Positions 50,168-58,981 of a DNA stretch of 64,000 nucleotides are shown one piece after another; the stretch's first letter is position 1; each line of letters starts with the position of its first letter. The notes beneath the pieces were generated by a model. The model saw nothing but the letters and a program-made list of their open reading frames with translations. It was not told the DNA's origin and made no database searches. Location of the stretch: assembly GCA_965228905.1 (NCBI GenBank), contig CBDDII010000003.1, positions 1,240,001 to 1,304,000 on the forward strand. Direction: 5' to 3'. The DNA is from CALKXV01 sp965228905. GTDB taxonomy: Bacteria; Pseudomonadota; Alphaproteobacteria; Rhodobacterales; Rhodobacteraceae. The translations under genes and the position numbers were made by a program.

Positions 50168-52896
50168 GGCCTGTCCTCCGCACCGGCTTCCGCCGCCCGG
50201 ATCGCGGCCAACACCCGGTGCGGCAAGGCCGGCACCTTCGCCACCCGCGCCCCGCTGGCGTCGCGAATGGCATTCAGGATCGCGGGCGCGGTCGGGATCA
50301 GCACGTGTTCGCCCAGCCCCTTGGCGCCCATGGGGCCTTCGGGATCGGGTTTTTCGATCAGGATCGAGGTGATGTCCGGCATGTCGCCCACGGTCGGGAT
50401 CAGGTAATCGTGCAGGTTCTCGGTCCGCCCCGGAACGAATTCTTCCATCAGCGCCAGCCCAAGCCCCTGCGCGATGCCACCCTCGATCTGGCCTTCCGCC
50501 AGCACCGGGTTGATCGCCCGGCCCAAGTCGTGCGCCGCCACCATCCGCAAGACCCGCGTCGTGCCAAGCGCCATGTCCACCTCGACCTCGGCGATTTGCG
50601 CACCGAACCCGAAGACCGCGTAGGGCGTGCCCTGGCCATCTTCGTCCAGCGTCGTGGTCGGCGGATCATAGGTCTCTTCGGCGGCCAGCACATAGCCGTG
50701 CGCATCAGGTGTCAGCGTGGCAAGGCCGATCTCACGTTTCGTCCCGCCGTCGGAGACGATCAGCCGCCCGCCCTCAAGCGTAATGTCCGCACTGTCGCCA
50801 AGGTTGCTTTGCCTGAGGATCGCGGCGCGAAGGGCCGCGCCCGCCGCCTCGGCCGCGCGCCCGGTGATAAAGGTCTGGCGCGAGGCCGAGGTCTTGCCGC
50901 AGTCGGGCGTCAGCCCCGTGTCCGGGCCGACCAGTTCCAGCACCGCAAGCGGCACGCCAAGCGCATCCGCCGCGATCTGCGCGATCACCGTGTTCGACCC
51001 CTGGCCGATGTCCGTCGCCCCCTGGTGCAGGATCAACCGCCCCTCGCGCGTGATCCCCATCCGCACGGTCGAGGGGTTCGGCAGGGACGTGTTCCCGCAC
51101 CCGTACCAGCACGACGCCACGCCGACGCCGCGCCGCTTGATGCCACCTTTGGCGTTCCAGTCCGCCACCCGCTCCAGCGCCGCCTCCCAATGGGGGCGAA
51201 GGGCATCCAGACACTCGGTCAATCCGACCGAGTTCAGCACCTGCCCGAAAGTTGTCCTGTCGCCGTCTGACAGCGCGTTCAACCGCCGAAATGCCAGCCG
51301 GTCCATGCCCAACTTCTTCGCCAGATCGTCGAACAGAACCTCCTGCGCAATCGCCGCCTGCGGCACGCCAAAGCCCCTAAACGCACCCGAGGTCGGCCCG
51401 TTGGTGTGGATCGCGTGACTGGTCGCCAGGTAGGCCGGCACCCGGTACGGCCCCGAGGCATGGACCGGCACCCGCGTCGCCACGGTCGGCCCCCAGCTCG
51501 CATAGGCGCCGGTGTTGAAATCCCCGTGAAACCGCATCCCCGTGATCTTGCCGGTCTTGTCTGCTCCGATCTTCGCCGTCAGGGTGCCGGGGTGCCGCTT
51601 GGTGCTGGCCAACATGCTTTCACGTCGGCTCAGGACCATCCGGCAGGGCTGGCCCGTCACCATCGCGGCGAGCCCGATCAGGGGTTGCACCGAGAGGTCA
51701 AGCTTTGCGCCAAACCCGCCGCCCGCCGCCGTCGGAATGATCCGCACCTTTTCAAAAGGCAGGCCCAACACGCGGGCCGTGTCTTCCTGATCCATCACGG
51801 GCGCCTGCGTGCAGACCTCGATCACCAGCGTGTCGCCTTCCATTCGCGCAAGCCCGGCCTCGGGCTCGATATAGGCGTGTTCGACGTAAGAGGTTTCGAA
51901 ATGGCCTTCCGCCACATGGGCAGCTTCGGCAAGGGCGGCGTCCGGATCACCGCAGGCCACGCGCCCTTTGATCAGCGTGTTGCCCGCACGGTTTTCGTGC
52001 AAGAGCGGTGCACATTCCGCAACTCCCTCGGCCAGCGTCAGGCAATGGTCCATAGGCTCCCAGGTCACCGGAAAGCCATCCAGATCAAGCGGTTCCACCA
52101 CCTCGGACGGCCCGACGACCAGCGCGATGGCTTCGCCCAGGTGCCTTGCGCGCCCCTCGGCCAAAGCAGGTTGGTCGGCAAGGGGCGGGATCACGCCAAA
52201 GCGGTTTTGCCCGGGAATATCCGCTGCGGTCAGGACGCGCACGCCATGCGCCTCGGCCCAGGCCGCATGATCGCCGATCTCGAACCGCGCATGAAAATGC
52301 GGCGACCGCACTGCCCGCACCAACAGCGCATCTGCCGGGCCAACATCCGCGCCGAACACCTCGGTCCCGTCAACCTTCTTGCACCCGTCGATGCGCGGAA
52401 CAGAGGCCCCGACCGCGTGACCCGCTTCGGGTGGCGGCGGCGCTTTGGAGGGTGAGGCGACCGAGGCGATGGCCGAAACGATCTTGGCGTAACCCGTGCA
52501 TCGGCACAGAACGCCCGCAAGGGCATCCTCGATCTCGTCACGTGTCGGCGCGGAGGCACCGCGCAGCAATTCAGTCGCCGCCATCATCACGCCGGGCGTG
52601 CAGATCCCGCATTGCGCAGCGCCATGGGTCAGGAAAGCGTCTTGCAACTTCGCGCGCAATTCCGGTTCGCTGGTCTCCAGCGTTTCGATGGCACAACCCT
52701 CGACCTGCGCGACAGGCACAAGGCAGGCACAGCTTTGCGCCCCGTCGATCAGCACCGTGCAGGCCCCGCAATCGCCCGCGTCGCAGCCGACCTTGACGCT
52801 CTTGTAGCCCAGATCACGCAGGCACTCCGACAGGCGCTGTCCGGGCGGTGATGTCACGGCATGAGTTTGCCCGCCGACCTTCAGTGTCCCCGTCAT
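50164..52896 (-). CDS. Molybdenum hydroxylase, fused 2Fe-2S and Mo-cofactor subunits
   Basis: This 910-residue xanthine-oxidase-family protein fuses two usual subunits. Residues 1-145 bind two 2Fe-2S clusters: Cys38, 43, 46, 58 (CDAGDCGACTVL) and Cys96, 99, 131, 133 (CGICTPG, CRCTGY). After a proline-rich linker (152-157) comes the molybdopterin domain, with GGGFGAKLDL, GAFRGFGVPQ and the catalytic Glu863 in GAKGLGE. Such enzymes hydroxylate purines, nicotinate or aldehydes with water as oxygen source. The FAD subunit is encoded just before it with a 4-base overlap, and the reductase-like protein just after. A nicotinate-type hydroxylase is plausible; the substrate is unknown. XdhC is not encoded nearby. 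Confidence 0.93.
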   Translation of the reverse strand: MTGTLKVGGQTHAVTSPPGQRLSECLRDLGYKSVKVGCDAGDCGACTVLIDGAQSCACLVPVAQVEGCAIETLETSEPELRAKLQDAFLTHGAAQCGICTPGVMMAATELLRGASAPTRDEIEDALAGVLCRCTGYAKIVSAIASVASPSKAPPPPEAGHAVGASVPRIDGCKKVDGTEVFGADVGPADALLVRAVRSPHFHARFEIGDHAAWAEAHGVRVLTAADIPGQNRFGVIPPLADQPALAEGRARHLGEAIALVVGPSEVVEPLDLDGFPVTWEPMDHCLTLAEGVAECAPLLHENRAGNTLIKGRVACGDPDAALAEAAHVAEGHFETSYVEHAYIEPEAGLARMEGDTLVIEVCTQAPVMDQEDTARVLGLPFEKVRIIPTAAGGGFGAKLDLSVQPLIGLAAMVTGQPCRMVLSRRESMLASTKRHPGTLTAKIGADKTGKITGMRFHGDFNTGAYASWGPTVATRVPVHASGPYRVPAYLATSHAIHTNGPTSGAFRGFGVPQAAIAQEVLFDDLAKKLGMDRLAFRRLNALSDGDRTTFGQVLNSVGLTECLDALRPHWEAALERVADWNAKGGIKRRGVGVASCWYGCGNTSLPNPSTVRMGITREGRLILHQGATDIGQGSNTVIAQIAADALGVPLAVLELVGPDTGLTPDCGKTSASRQTFITGRAAEAAGAALRAAILRQSNLGDSADITLEGGRLIVSDGGTKREIGLATLTPDAHGYVLAAEETYDPPTTTLDEDGQGTPYAVFGFGAQIAEVEVDMALGTTRVLRMVAAHDLGRAINPVLAEGQIEGGIAQGLGLALMEEFVPGRTENLHDYLIPTVGDMPDITSILIEKPDPEGPMGAKGLGEHVLIPTAPAILNAIRDASGARVAKVPALPHRVLAAIRAAEAGAEDRP

Positions 52897-53741
52897 GGCG
52901 TCCCCTTGGCGGCCACTTCCGCCAAAGTGCGCCGCAACAACTCGGCGGCGGCATTCGCGCGATAAGCGGCATCCGCGCGGACGTCATCAATCGGCGACAG
53001 CGATGGGGCGACCATTTCATCTGTCACGACGGAAGCATCAAGCGGTGCGCCGATCAGCGCCCGCTCTGCCGCGCCGATCCGCTTGGCGACCGGCCCGGCG
53101 GCCCCGACCGCAAGCGCGGCAGATGTGACCAGCCCGCCTTCCACCACGACGCGCGCCGCCGTCATGGTGATCGAGATCACCAGCGAATGGCGCGCCCCCA
53201 GTTTCAGGAAATGGCTTTGCCCGGCCAGGGCATCCGGGGGAATGCGGATTGCTGTCAAAAGCTCATCCCCGGCAAGGGCGGTTTTGCGCGGTCCCTCGAT
53301 AAAGGCCCCAAGCGGCAACACACGCTCTCCCCGCACCGAAGACAGAACAACCTCGGCCCCAAGCGTCAGAAGCGGCGGCACCCCATCGGCGGCGGGCGAG
53401 GCGTTGCAAAGGTTGCCCGCAACCGTGCCCCGGTTCTGGATCTGGTGTGCACCCACTTCCCGCGCGGCCAGTTTCAAACCGTCGAAGGCAGGGGGAAGGT
53501 CGGCGGCAATCACATCGCTCCATGTCGCGGTCGCACCCAGGGTCACGCCGCTCGCATCGCTGGAAATCCCGCGCAAGGCGGCAATCCCGGTGATGTCCAG
53601 CACCGGCCCCGGAAGCACCTTGCGCTCGGTCACGGCGAAAAGGTCGGTACAGCCCGCAGCCACGGTCACGCCGCCTGCCGCCAGCACATCCAGCGCGGCA
53701 TCAAGCGCATCGGGGCGGAGATAGGCTGGCAAGTCTGGCAT
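52893..53741 (-). CDS. FAD-binding subunit of the molybdenum hydroxylase
   Basis: This 282-residue CoxM/XdhB-type flavoprotein passes electrons from the Fe-S clusters to NAD+ or another acceptor. It has VTVAAGCTDLF as the first FAD motif and QIQNRGTVAGNLCNASPAADG as the second, then a C-terminal domain ending in AELLRRTLAEVAA. ATG 53741 is preferred because GGAG precedes it; an upstream ATG at 53792 lies inside the predicted promoter. It is the first gene of the leftward operon and overlaps the Mo-subunit gene by four bases. Confidence 0.92.
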   Translation of the reverse strand: MPDLPAYLRPDALDAALDVLAAGGVTVAAGCTDLFAVTERKVLPGPVLDITGIAALRGISSDASGVTLGATATWSDVIAADLPPAFDGLKLAAREVGAHQIQNRGTVAGNLCNASPAADGVPPLLTLGAEVVLSSVRGERVLPLGAFIEGPRKTALAGDELLTAIRIPPDALAGQSHFLKLGARHSLVISITMTAARVVVEGGLVTSAALAVGAAGPVAKRIGAAERALIGAPLDASVVTDEMVAPSLSPIDDVRADAAYRANAAAELLRRTLAEVAAKGTP

Positions 53742-53756
53742 CGGCTCCAAGATCGT

Positions 53757-53800
53757 TTGTATGCAAGTGTTATGTTGCGGCAGGCTTTCCAAGCTGTCAA
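53757..53800 (-). promoter_or_regulatory. Predicted promoter and MarR operator of the hydroxylase operon
   Basis: On the minus strand TTGACA (53800-53795) and CAACAT (53777-53772) are 17 bases apart. The near-palindrome TTGCATACAA (53766-53757) lies just after, where bound MarR could block transcription. The region is the 68-base gap shared with the divergent marR gene. Confidence 0.5.
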
Positions 53801-53809
53801 TGAAGGCAC

Positions 53810-54232
53810 ATGGGTCGTACTCCGAAAGATTACCGACTGACCGAACAGGTGGGCTTCAACCTGCGCCGCGCCAATCAGCGCCACGTCGCGATCTTTGCTG
53901 CGCGCGTCGAAGGCCTGACCCCGACTCAATTCGCCGCCCTCGCGCGGCTTTACGAATTGGGCCAGCTTTCCCAGAACCACCTCGGGCGTCTGACGGCGAT
54001 GGACAGTGCCACGATCAAGGGCGTGGTGGAACGCCTGGCCGCAAAGGGGCTGGTGACCTCCGGCGCCGACCCCGACGATCGGCGGCTAAGACAGGTCGAC
54101 CTTACCGATAGAGGTCGCGCGACCTTTGAACGGGCACATGAAGGGGCGATGAAGGCGCGGGATGATACGCTTGACCCGCTCACACCGGAAGAGGCCGCCA
54201 CGCTGGAAGCACTCATTGCAAAGCTGGTCTAG
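53810..54232 (+). CDS. MarR-family transcriptional regulator
   Basis: This 140-residue winged-helix regulator shows EGLTPTQFAALARLYELGQLSQNHLGRLTAMDSATIKGVVERLAAKGLV, of which the recognition helix is DSATIKGVVERL, and the wing SGADPDDRRLRQVDLTDRG. MarR proteins usually repress neighbouring genes and are released by a small aromatic ligand. It diverges from the molybdenum hydroxylase operon with a shared 68-base region and converges on the ABC transporter genes. It is the obvious local regulator of both. Confidence 0.93.
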   Translation: MGRTPKDYRLTEQVGFNLRRANQRHVAIFAARVEGLTPTQFAALARLYELGQLSQNHLGRLTAMDSATIKGVVERLAAKGLVTSGADPDDRRLRQVDLTDRGRATFERAHEGAMKARDDTLDPLTPEEAATLEALIAKLV

Positions 54233-54241
54233 TAAAGCAGG

Positions 54242-54937
54242 CTAAACCCCGACATAGGTGTGAATAAGACTTCGGTCCGCCCGCAAATCCTTGGCATCCA
54301 CCAACTCGCGCCCTTGACCGTTCTCGATAAACTGCACGCGGTCAGCCAATTCCAGAACCGCTTCGATCCTCTGTTCGACCAAAACGACCGCCACACCCTG
54401 ATCCCGCAAGGTTTCCACCGTTTCGCGGATCAACTGGATCATCGAAGGCTGCAAGCCCTCGGTCGGCTCGTCCAGCAACAACACGCGCGGTTCCAGGCAC
54501 AAGGCCCGCGCCGTCGCCAGCATCTGCTGTTCGCCACCCGACAGCGTTTCCGCCCTCTGGGTCAGGCGTTCGCGCAGGCGCGGGAACATCTCCAGCACCC
54601 TTTCGCGCGTTTCCTTGCCCTTGCCGCCCGCCATCAGGCCGACCGACAGGTTTTCGGCCACCGACATCTCGGTGAACAACCGCCGCCCCTGCGGGATGTA
54701 TCCCACACCCCGGCCCGGAACGTGATGGGGCGGCAGATCGCTGAGGCAGGTGTCTTCCAGCATCACACGGCCCGCCATCAGCGGCAGGATCCCCATGATC
54801 GCCTTCATCGTTGTCGTCTTGCCCGCGCCATTGCGCCCCAAGAGGCACAGCACTTCGCCCGCGCGTGCCTCGAAGCTCAGATCATAGAGCACCTGCACCG
54901 GGCCATAGCCTGCCGATATGCCCTCAAGCCTCAGCAT
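54242..54937 (-). CDS. livF: LIV-type ABC transporter ATP-binding protein LivF (second system)
   Basis: This 231-residue ATPase has Walker A GRNGAGKTT, the Q-loop region YIPQGRRLFTEMSV, the signature LSGGEQQMLATAR and Walker B VLLLDEPTEGLQ. LVEQRIEAVLELADRV is typical of LivF. ATG 54937 follows GGGGAG and overlaps the end of livG by 14 bases. It belongs to the transporter encoded from 58868 leftwards. Confidence 0.93.
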   Translation of the reverse strand: MLRLEGISAGYGPVQVLYDLSFEARAGEVLCLLGRNGAGKTTTMKAIMGILPLMAGRVMLEDTCLSDLPPHHVPGRGVGYIPQGRRLFTEMSVAENLSVGLMAGGKGKETRERVLEMFPRLRERLTQRAETLSGGEQQMLATARALCLEPRVLLLDEPTEGLQPSMIQLIRETVETLRDQGVAVVLVEQRIEAVLELADRVQFIENGQGRELVDAKDLRADRSLIHTYVGV

Positions 54938-55628
54938 CGGCACTCCCCAGATAGGCTTCCTGCACGCGGGCATCGGCCTGGATCTCCTGCGGCGTACCGC
55001 TGGCCAGGACGCGCCCCATGTCCAGAACGGTGATCCGCTCGGCCAGTTCCATCACGACGTTCATGTTGTGCTCGATCAAAAGGATCGTCGTCTCGCCCGC
55101 CAAGCCCCGGATCAGGGCGTTGAACCCGGCGATTTCGCTTTCCGCCAGACCTTGAGTCGGCTCGTCCAGGATCAACAGCTTCGGCGCCTGCGCCACGCCC
55201 ATGGCAATTTCCAAAAGCCGCTGGTGCCCGTAGGACAGATCGCCCGCCAGTTGGTCCAACCGCTCGGTCAGCCCGACCCGGTCCAGCGCTTCCTGAGCCG
55301 CTGCAAGATCATCGCTGCCAAGGGCCAACGCGATGTTCTGGGCCAAGGTCAGACGGGCATAGATCGCCGTGATCTGAAAGGTATAGGCCAGCCCCATCCG
55401 AATGCGTCGATGCGCGGGCAGGGCGGTGATGTCCTGCCCGTCGAACCGCACACGCCCCCGCGTCGCCGCGATCCGCCCGGCGACCATCCCGACAAAGGTG
55501 CTTTTCCCAGCACCATTCGGGCCGATCAGCGCGTGGATTTCCCCCCGCGCGACGCCAAGCGAAACACCATCGACCGCCGTCAGCCCGGCGAATTCCTTGG
55601 TCAGTCCTTCGGTGTCAAGCAACATCAT
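54924..55628 (-). CDS. livG: LIV-type ABC transporter ATP-binding protein LivG (second system)
   Basis: This 234-residue ATPase has Walker A GPNGAGKST, the segment LAYTFQITAIYARLT, the signature LSYGHQRLLEIAM, in which the usual LSGGQ is LSYGH, and Walker B LLILDEPTQGL. The LSYGHQR variant is common in urea- and amide-type LivG proteins. It starts at an ATG overlapping the livM stop by four bases. It energises the second LIV system with LivF. Confidence 0.92.
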   Translation of the reverse strand: MMLLDTEGLTKEFAGLTAVDGVSLGVARGEIHALIGPNGAGKSTFVGMVAGRIAATRGRVRFDGQDITALPAHRRIRMGLAYTFQITAIYARLTLAQNIALALGSDDLAAAQEALDRVGLTERLDQLAGDLSYGHQRLLEIAMGVAQAPKLLILDEPTQGLAESEIAGFNALIRGLAGETTILLIEHNMNVVMELAERITVLDMGRVLASGTPQEIQADARVQEAYLGSADAEA

Positions 55629-56569
55629 GGCAGCCACGGAATCCAGCGTTTGCGGACCTCTCCCATCAGACCCGCCGGTGCAAAAAGCGTCAGCGCCACC
55701 AGAACCGCCCCCGCGATCAACATATAGGCGCTGGTCAGACCGCTGGCATAGTCGATCAGGTAGAACATGAACAAGGCCCCCACGAAGGGACCGATCACCG
55801 TCCCCGCGCCGCCAAGAAGAACCCAGAGCAGCGGAAAGATCGAATACTGCACCGAAACAAAGGTCGCCCCGACATAGCCGAACAACAATCCGTAACCGGC
55901 ACCGGCCGCGCCCGAAAGCGTGCCCGAAATGACCACGGCAAGGAACTTGTGGCGCATGGTGTCATAGCCCAGCATCCGGGTACGCTCCTCGTTCTCGCGG
56001 ATGGCGACCAAGACACGCCCGAACCGCGCCCGCACCAGGGCGAAGGTGATGAAAAGGGCGGTTGCGAACAACAAAAGTGCTGCGAAATACCGCGTCGTCG
56101 GCTCGGACAGATCCAGCCCCGCGACCTGCCGGGTGGCTTGCTGCAAGACGAAACCCTCATCGCCCCGCGTCCATGTTCCGAAGTATAGCACCGTCAGAAA
56201 CGCCGTCTGGGCAAACATCAGCGTGACGATCATGAAGGCGACGCCAATGGTACGCAGCGCCAGAACAGCGACGACCGCCGACAAGGCGGCGGCCGAGGCA
56301 AGGCCCACGACAAAGGCCGGCACAACCGAAAGCCCCCCGTGCTGCATGGCAAGGCCAAGCCCATACATCCCCGCGCCAAAGAACATCGCATGGCCAAGCG
56401 ACAAAAGCCCGGTGTAGCCGAACAACAGGTTATACCCGATGGCATAGGTCGCCAGCACAAGGATGCGCGACAGGTTCCCCTGGTGGTAGGCGGGCAAGAT
56501 CAACCCGGCGATGACCAGTACCGCGATCAACCCAAGATGCAGGGCAAGGGCGCTGGACGACCGGCTCAT
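55625..56569 (-). CDS. livM: LIV-type ABC transporter permease LivM (second system)
   Basis: This 314-residue permease has about nine membrane segments. GYNLLFGYTGLLSLGHAMFFGAGMY, RFGRVLVAIRENEERTRMLGYD (contact loop) and LLGGAGTVIGPFVGALFMF are LivM motifs. ATG 56569 overlaps the livH stop by four bases. An open frame continues upstream over livH but is a shadow. Together with LivH it forms the channel. Confidence 0.93.
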   Translation of the reverse strand: MSRSSSALALHLGLIAVLVIAGLILPAYHQGNLSRILVLATYAIGYNLLFGYTGLLSLGHAMFFGAGMYGLGLAMQHGGLSVVPAFVVGLASAAALSAVVAVLALRTIGVAFMIVTLMFAQTAFLTVLYFGTWTRGDEGFVLQQATRQVAGLDLSEPTTRYFAALLLFATALFITFALVRARFGRVLVAIRENEERTRMLGYDTMRHKFLAVVISGTLSGAAGAGYGLLFGYVGATFVSVQYSIFPLLWVLLGGAGTVIGPFVGALFMFYLIDYASGLTSAYMLIAGAVLVALTLFAPAGLMGEVRKRWIPWLP

Positions 56570-57492
56570 GCGGGCTTCTTCCCGAACAGCCCCTCTGGGC
56601 GGAACACAAGGACAAGCGCGACCAGCAAAGTCGCGATGATCTTGGCCAGGGTGGGCGAGAAAAAGACCGAAATGATCCCGTCGGACAACCCGATCAAAAG
56701 CGCCGCGACGATCGTCCCGCGTATCGAGCCAAGGCCGCCGATGATCACCACGATGAAGCTCAACAACAAAGGATCGCCCCCCATCAGGTAGTGGGCCTGA
56801 CTGATCGGCACGATCAGCACCGCCGCAAAGGCGGCTAGCCCCGCACCAAGGCCGAAGACCAGCGCATAGACCCGCTCGACCGGAATGCCGAAAGCCAGCG
56901 CCATCTCGCGGTCCAACTGGGTGGCGCGCATCACAAGGCCAAAGCGCGACCGCGTCAGGAACAGCCAGAAGGCCACCAGAAGCACCGCCGCCGCCACGAT
57001 CACGAACAGCTTGTAGGTCGTTGTGCCAAAGCCCCAGGGGTAGAACAGCGCCAGCCCGTTCTCGCCCCATTCGACCCAAGGGAGTGCAATGCGGCTGTTG
57101 AAAGGCGGCTCCACGGGCCGCGCCTCGGGGCCATAAAGCATCAGGGCCGATTGCTGCATGATGTAAAGGATGCCGATGGTGGCGACGATGGTCGCCTCGG
57201 GGTCATAATTGACCCGCTTCAGGATCAGCCAGTCGGCTGCCGCCGCAATCGCCCCCGCCACCAGGGGCGCGATCAGCAAGGCCGCCACGAAGCCGACCGC
57301 CGGATGCCCGCCAAGCGTCGTCGCCACGAACCAGGCCAGAACAGCGCCCAGCATGAAGAACTCGCCATGGGCGACGTTGACCACGCGCATCACGCCAAAG
57401 ACCAGCGACAGGCCAAGTGCTGTCAGCGACAGCACCGCCGCCCCGACCGCGCCTTCGAGGATCGCCAACATCAGGTGCGGGCCAAACTCCAC
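56566..57492 (-). CDS. livH: LIV-type ABC transporter permease LivH (second system)
   Basis: This 308-residue permease has GLSLVFGVMRVVNVAHGEFFMLGA near the N-terminus, RSRFGLVMRATQLDREMALAFGI as the ATPase contact loop and IIGGLGSIRGTIVAALLIG near the end. The GTG start at 57492 is used; an ATG seven codons later is possible. It is separated from the binding-protein gene by 98 bases that contain repeat copy D, so expression of the membrane parts may be lower than that of the binding protein. Confidence 0.92.
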   Translation of the reverse strand: MEFGPHLMLAILEGAVGAAVLSLTALGLSLVFGVMRVVNVAHGEFFMLGAVLAWFVATTLGGHPAVGFVAALLIAPLVAGAIAAAADWLILKRVNYDPEATIVATIGILYIMQQSALMLYGPEARPVEPPFNSRIALPWVEWGENGLALFYPWGFGTTTYKLFVIVAAAVLLVAFWLFLTRSRFGLVMRATQLDREMALAFGIPVERVYALVFGLGAGLAAFAAVLIVPISQAHYLMGGDPLLLSFIVVIIGGLGSIRGTIVAALLIGLSDGIISVFFSPTLAKIIATLLVALVLVFRPEGLFGKKPA

Positions 57493-57505
57493 TTGGGCTC
57501 AAGTC

Positions 57506-57581
57506 CTTCTTCTGTCCGGAATACTTTGGGGGTGCGGGGGCAAAGCCCCCGCCTTGGGCGACGCGCGAAAGCGCGGCGCAA
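57506..57581 (-). repeat. Modular intergenic element, copy D (inverted)
   Basis: Read on the minus strand it shows TTGCGCC, a GCGC/GCGC tip with TTTC loop (57574-57563), GTCGC, then a hairpin GCGGGGGC-TTT-GCCCCCGC, CACCCCC and the tail GTATTCCGGACAGAAGAAG (57524-57506). It follows the binding-protein gene in the transcription direction and precedes livH. Confidence 0.7.
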
Positions 57582-57590
57582 AACCTCGTT

Positions 57591-58868
57591 TCAGAAGCTC
57601 TGCACCGTGTAATCCACCTCGTCGGGATAAAAGGTATCCTCGATGCTGGTCGAATGTACGCGCACCAGTTTTCCCTCCTGCACTTGGCTGATGTATTGCT
57701 TGCCGAAGGTTTGGTGGGTCTTGCCGTTGAACACTTTCGGCCCCTGCGGATGCTCGATGCCCTCGGCCATGTCCGTCATCGCCTCGACCGCCTCGATCAG
57801 TTTCGCGCGATCTCCTTGTCCCTGATAATCGGCGGCCTCCATGCCGGCCTTGATGATGTAAAGCGTCTCCCAGCAGCCGAACATATGGGCATAGGTCGAA
57901 ACGTCCTTGGCATCGGTGACCGATGCGCCGTTTTCATCCACGCCCACGGCGGCGCGGAAGGCCTTGTCGTACTCCGTCTGGTCGGCTTGCGCGTAACGCG
58001 GGTTGCCCTCCCAGAAATAGGTGCCTTCCAGGAACTCCAGACCGGGCGAGGCCATGTCGACCGCTTCCAGGCTGTCGATGAAGCCGAAGATCGCCGGGGC
58101 CGAGGGGCCGAAGAATTCGCCCAGCTCTTTCACGAAGGTCAGAACCGCGGGGCCGACCATGACATGGTAGAGCACTTCGGTGTCGCGCGGGATCTTCGGG
58201 AAGTACTTGGTGAAACTCGTCTCGGTCGGCGGAATGGCGATATGCTCCAGCACCTCACCACCCTGCGCTTCGATCGCGGCGGTAAAGTAATCGCGGTGAT
58301 CGTGCCCGAAAGCGAAATCGGGAAAGATCATCGTGACCTTCTTGCCAAGGTTCTCCGCCACGTAGGGCGCCATCGCCTGCACCTGGCTTTTCACATCCGT
58401 GATGCCGGGTTGCAGGGTGTAGCGGTTCAAGGCCCCCGAGGCGACGTGATGGCCTTCGGAAACCACGAAATAGGGGATCTTCACTTCGCCCGCCGCCGGG
58501 GCCGACCCGAAGACGACATGGGAAAACAGCGTGCCGAAGGCGACATCGCAGTTGTGCTGATTGGCGAATTTCTCAACCAATTCCGCCCCGCGCTTGGGGT
58601 CGGTGCCATCATCCTCGGCGATGATCTCAAGCGGGCGGCCGTTGATCCCGCCTGCGTCGTTGATCATCTTGGCGGCCGCTTCCGTGGTGCGCCCGTACCA
58701 GCGGCCATAGGCGGCACCGATCCCGGTCGAGTGCTGCTGGAACCCGATCCGGATCGGTTCCGAGCTTTGCGCCTGTGCGAATCGCGAAACAAGGGGCGAG
58801 GCGGCGACAAGGCCACCGGCAGCGGCCCCCTGCAACAGACGACGGCGCGTTGTGATGAGTTTCGACAT
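57591..58868 (-). CDS. LIV-type ABC transporter substrate-binding protein with Tat signal
   Basis: This 425-residue periplasmic binding protein starts with TTRRRLLQGAAAGGLVAASPL, a twin-arginine signal, which suggests export in folded form. PIRIGFQQHSTGIGAAYGRWYGR and NDAGGINGRPLEIIAEDDGTDPKRG are standard type I fold segments; aromatic residues are many in TYFWEGNPRYAQ. ATG 58868 follows AGGGAGAA. It is the first gene of the second LIV operon, and its ligand is probably the substrate of the nearby catabolic genes. Confidence 0.9.
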   Translation of the reverse strand: MSKLITTRRRLLQGAAAGGLVAASPLVSRFAQAQSSEPIRIGFQQHSTGIGAAYGRWYGRTTEAAAKMINDAGGINGRPLEIIAEDDGTDPKRGAELVEKFANQHNCDVAFGTLFSHVVFGSAPAAGEVKIPYFVVSEGHHVASGALNRYTLQPGITDVKSQVQAMAPYVAENLGKKVTMIFPDFAFGHDHRDYFTAAIEAQGGEVLEHIAIPPTETSFTKYFPKIPRDTEVLYHVMVGPAVLTFVKELGEFFGPSAPAIFGFIDSLEAVDMASPGLEFLEGTYFWEGNPRYAQADQTEYDKAFRAAVGVDENGASVTDAKDVSTYAHMFGCWETLYIIKAGMEAADYQGQGDRAKLIEAVEAMTDMAEGIEHPQGPKVFNGKTHQTFGKQYISQVQEGKLVRVHSTSIEDTFYPDEVDYTVQSF

Positions 58869-58923
58869 GGCAGTTCTCCCTGATGCGCCGCGCCTGTTTG
58901 CGCACGGCTCTTGTTAACGATTG

Positions 58924-58938
58924 TTGTTGGCACACAAG
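58924..58938. promoter_or_regulatory. Candidate MarR-type operator before the ABC operon
   Basis: The imperfect dyad CTTGTGTGCCAACAA (minus strand) lies 56 bases before the binding-protein gene. It resembles the sites before the hydroxylase operon and hyuA. A TCCAGA/TCTGGA hairpin is adjacent (58947-58962). The match is weak. Confidence 0.3.
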
Positions 58939-58981
58939 CGAGTGTCCAGATTTTTCTGGATTTCGCGCCAAATCAACACCT

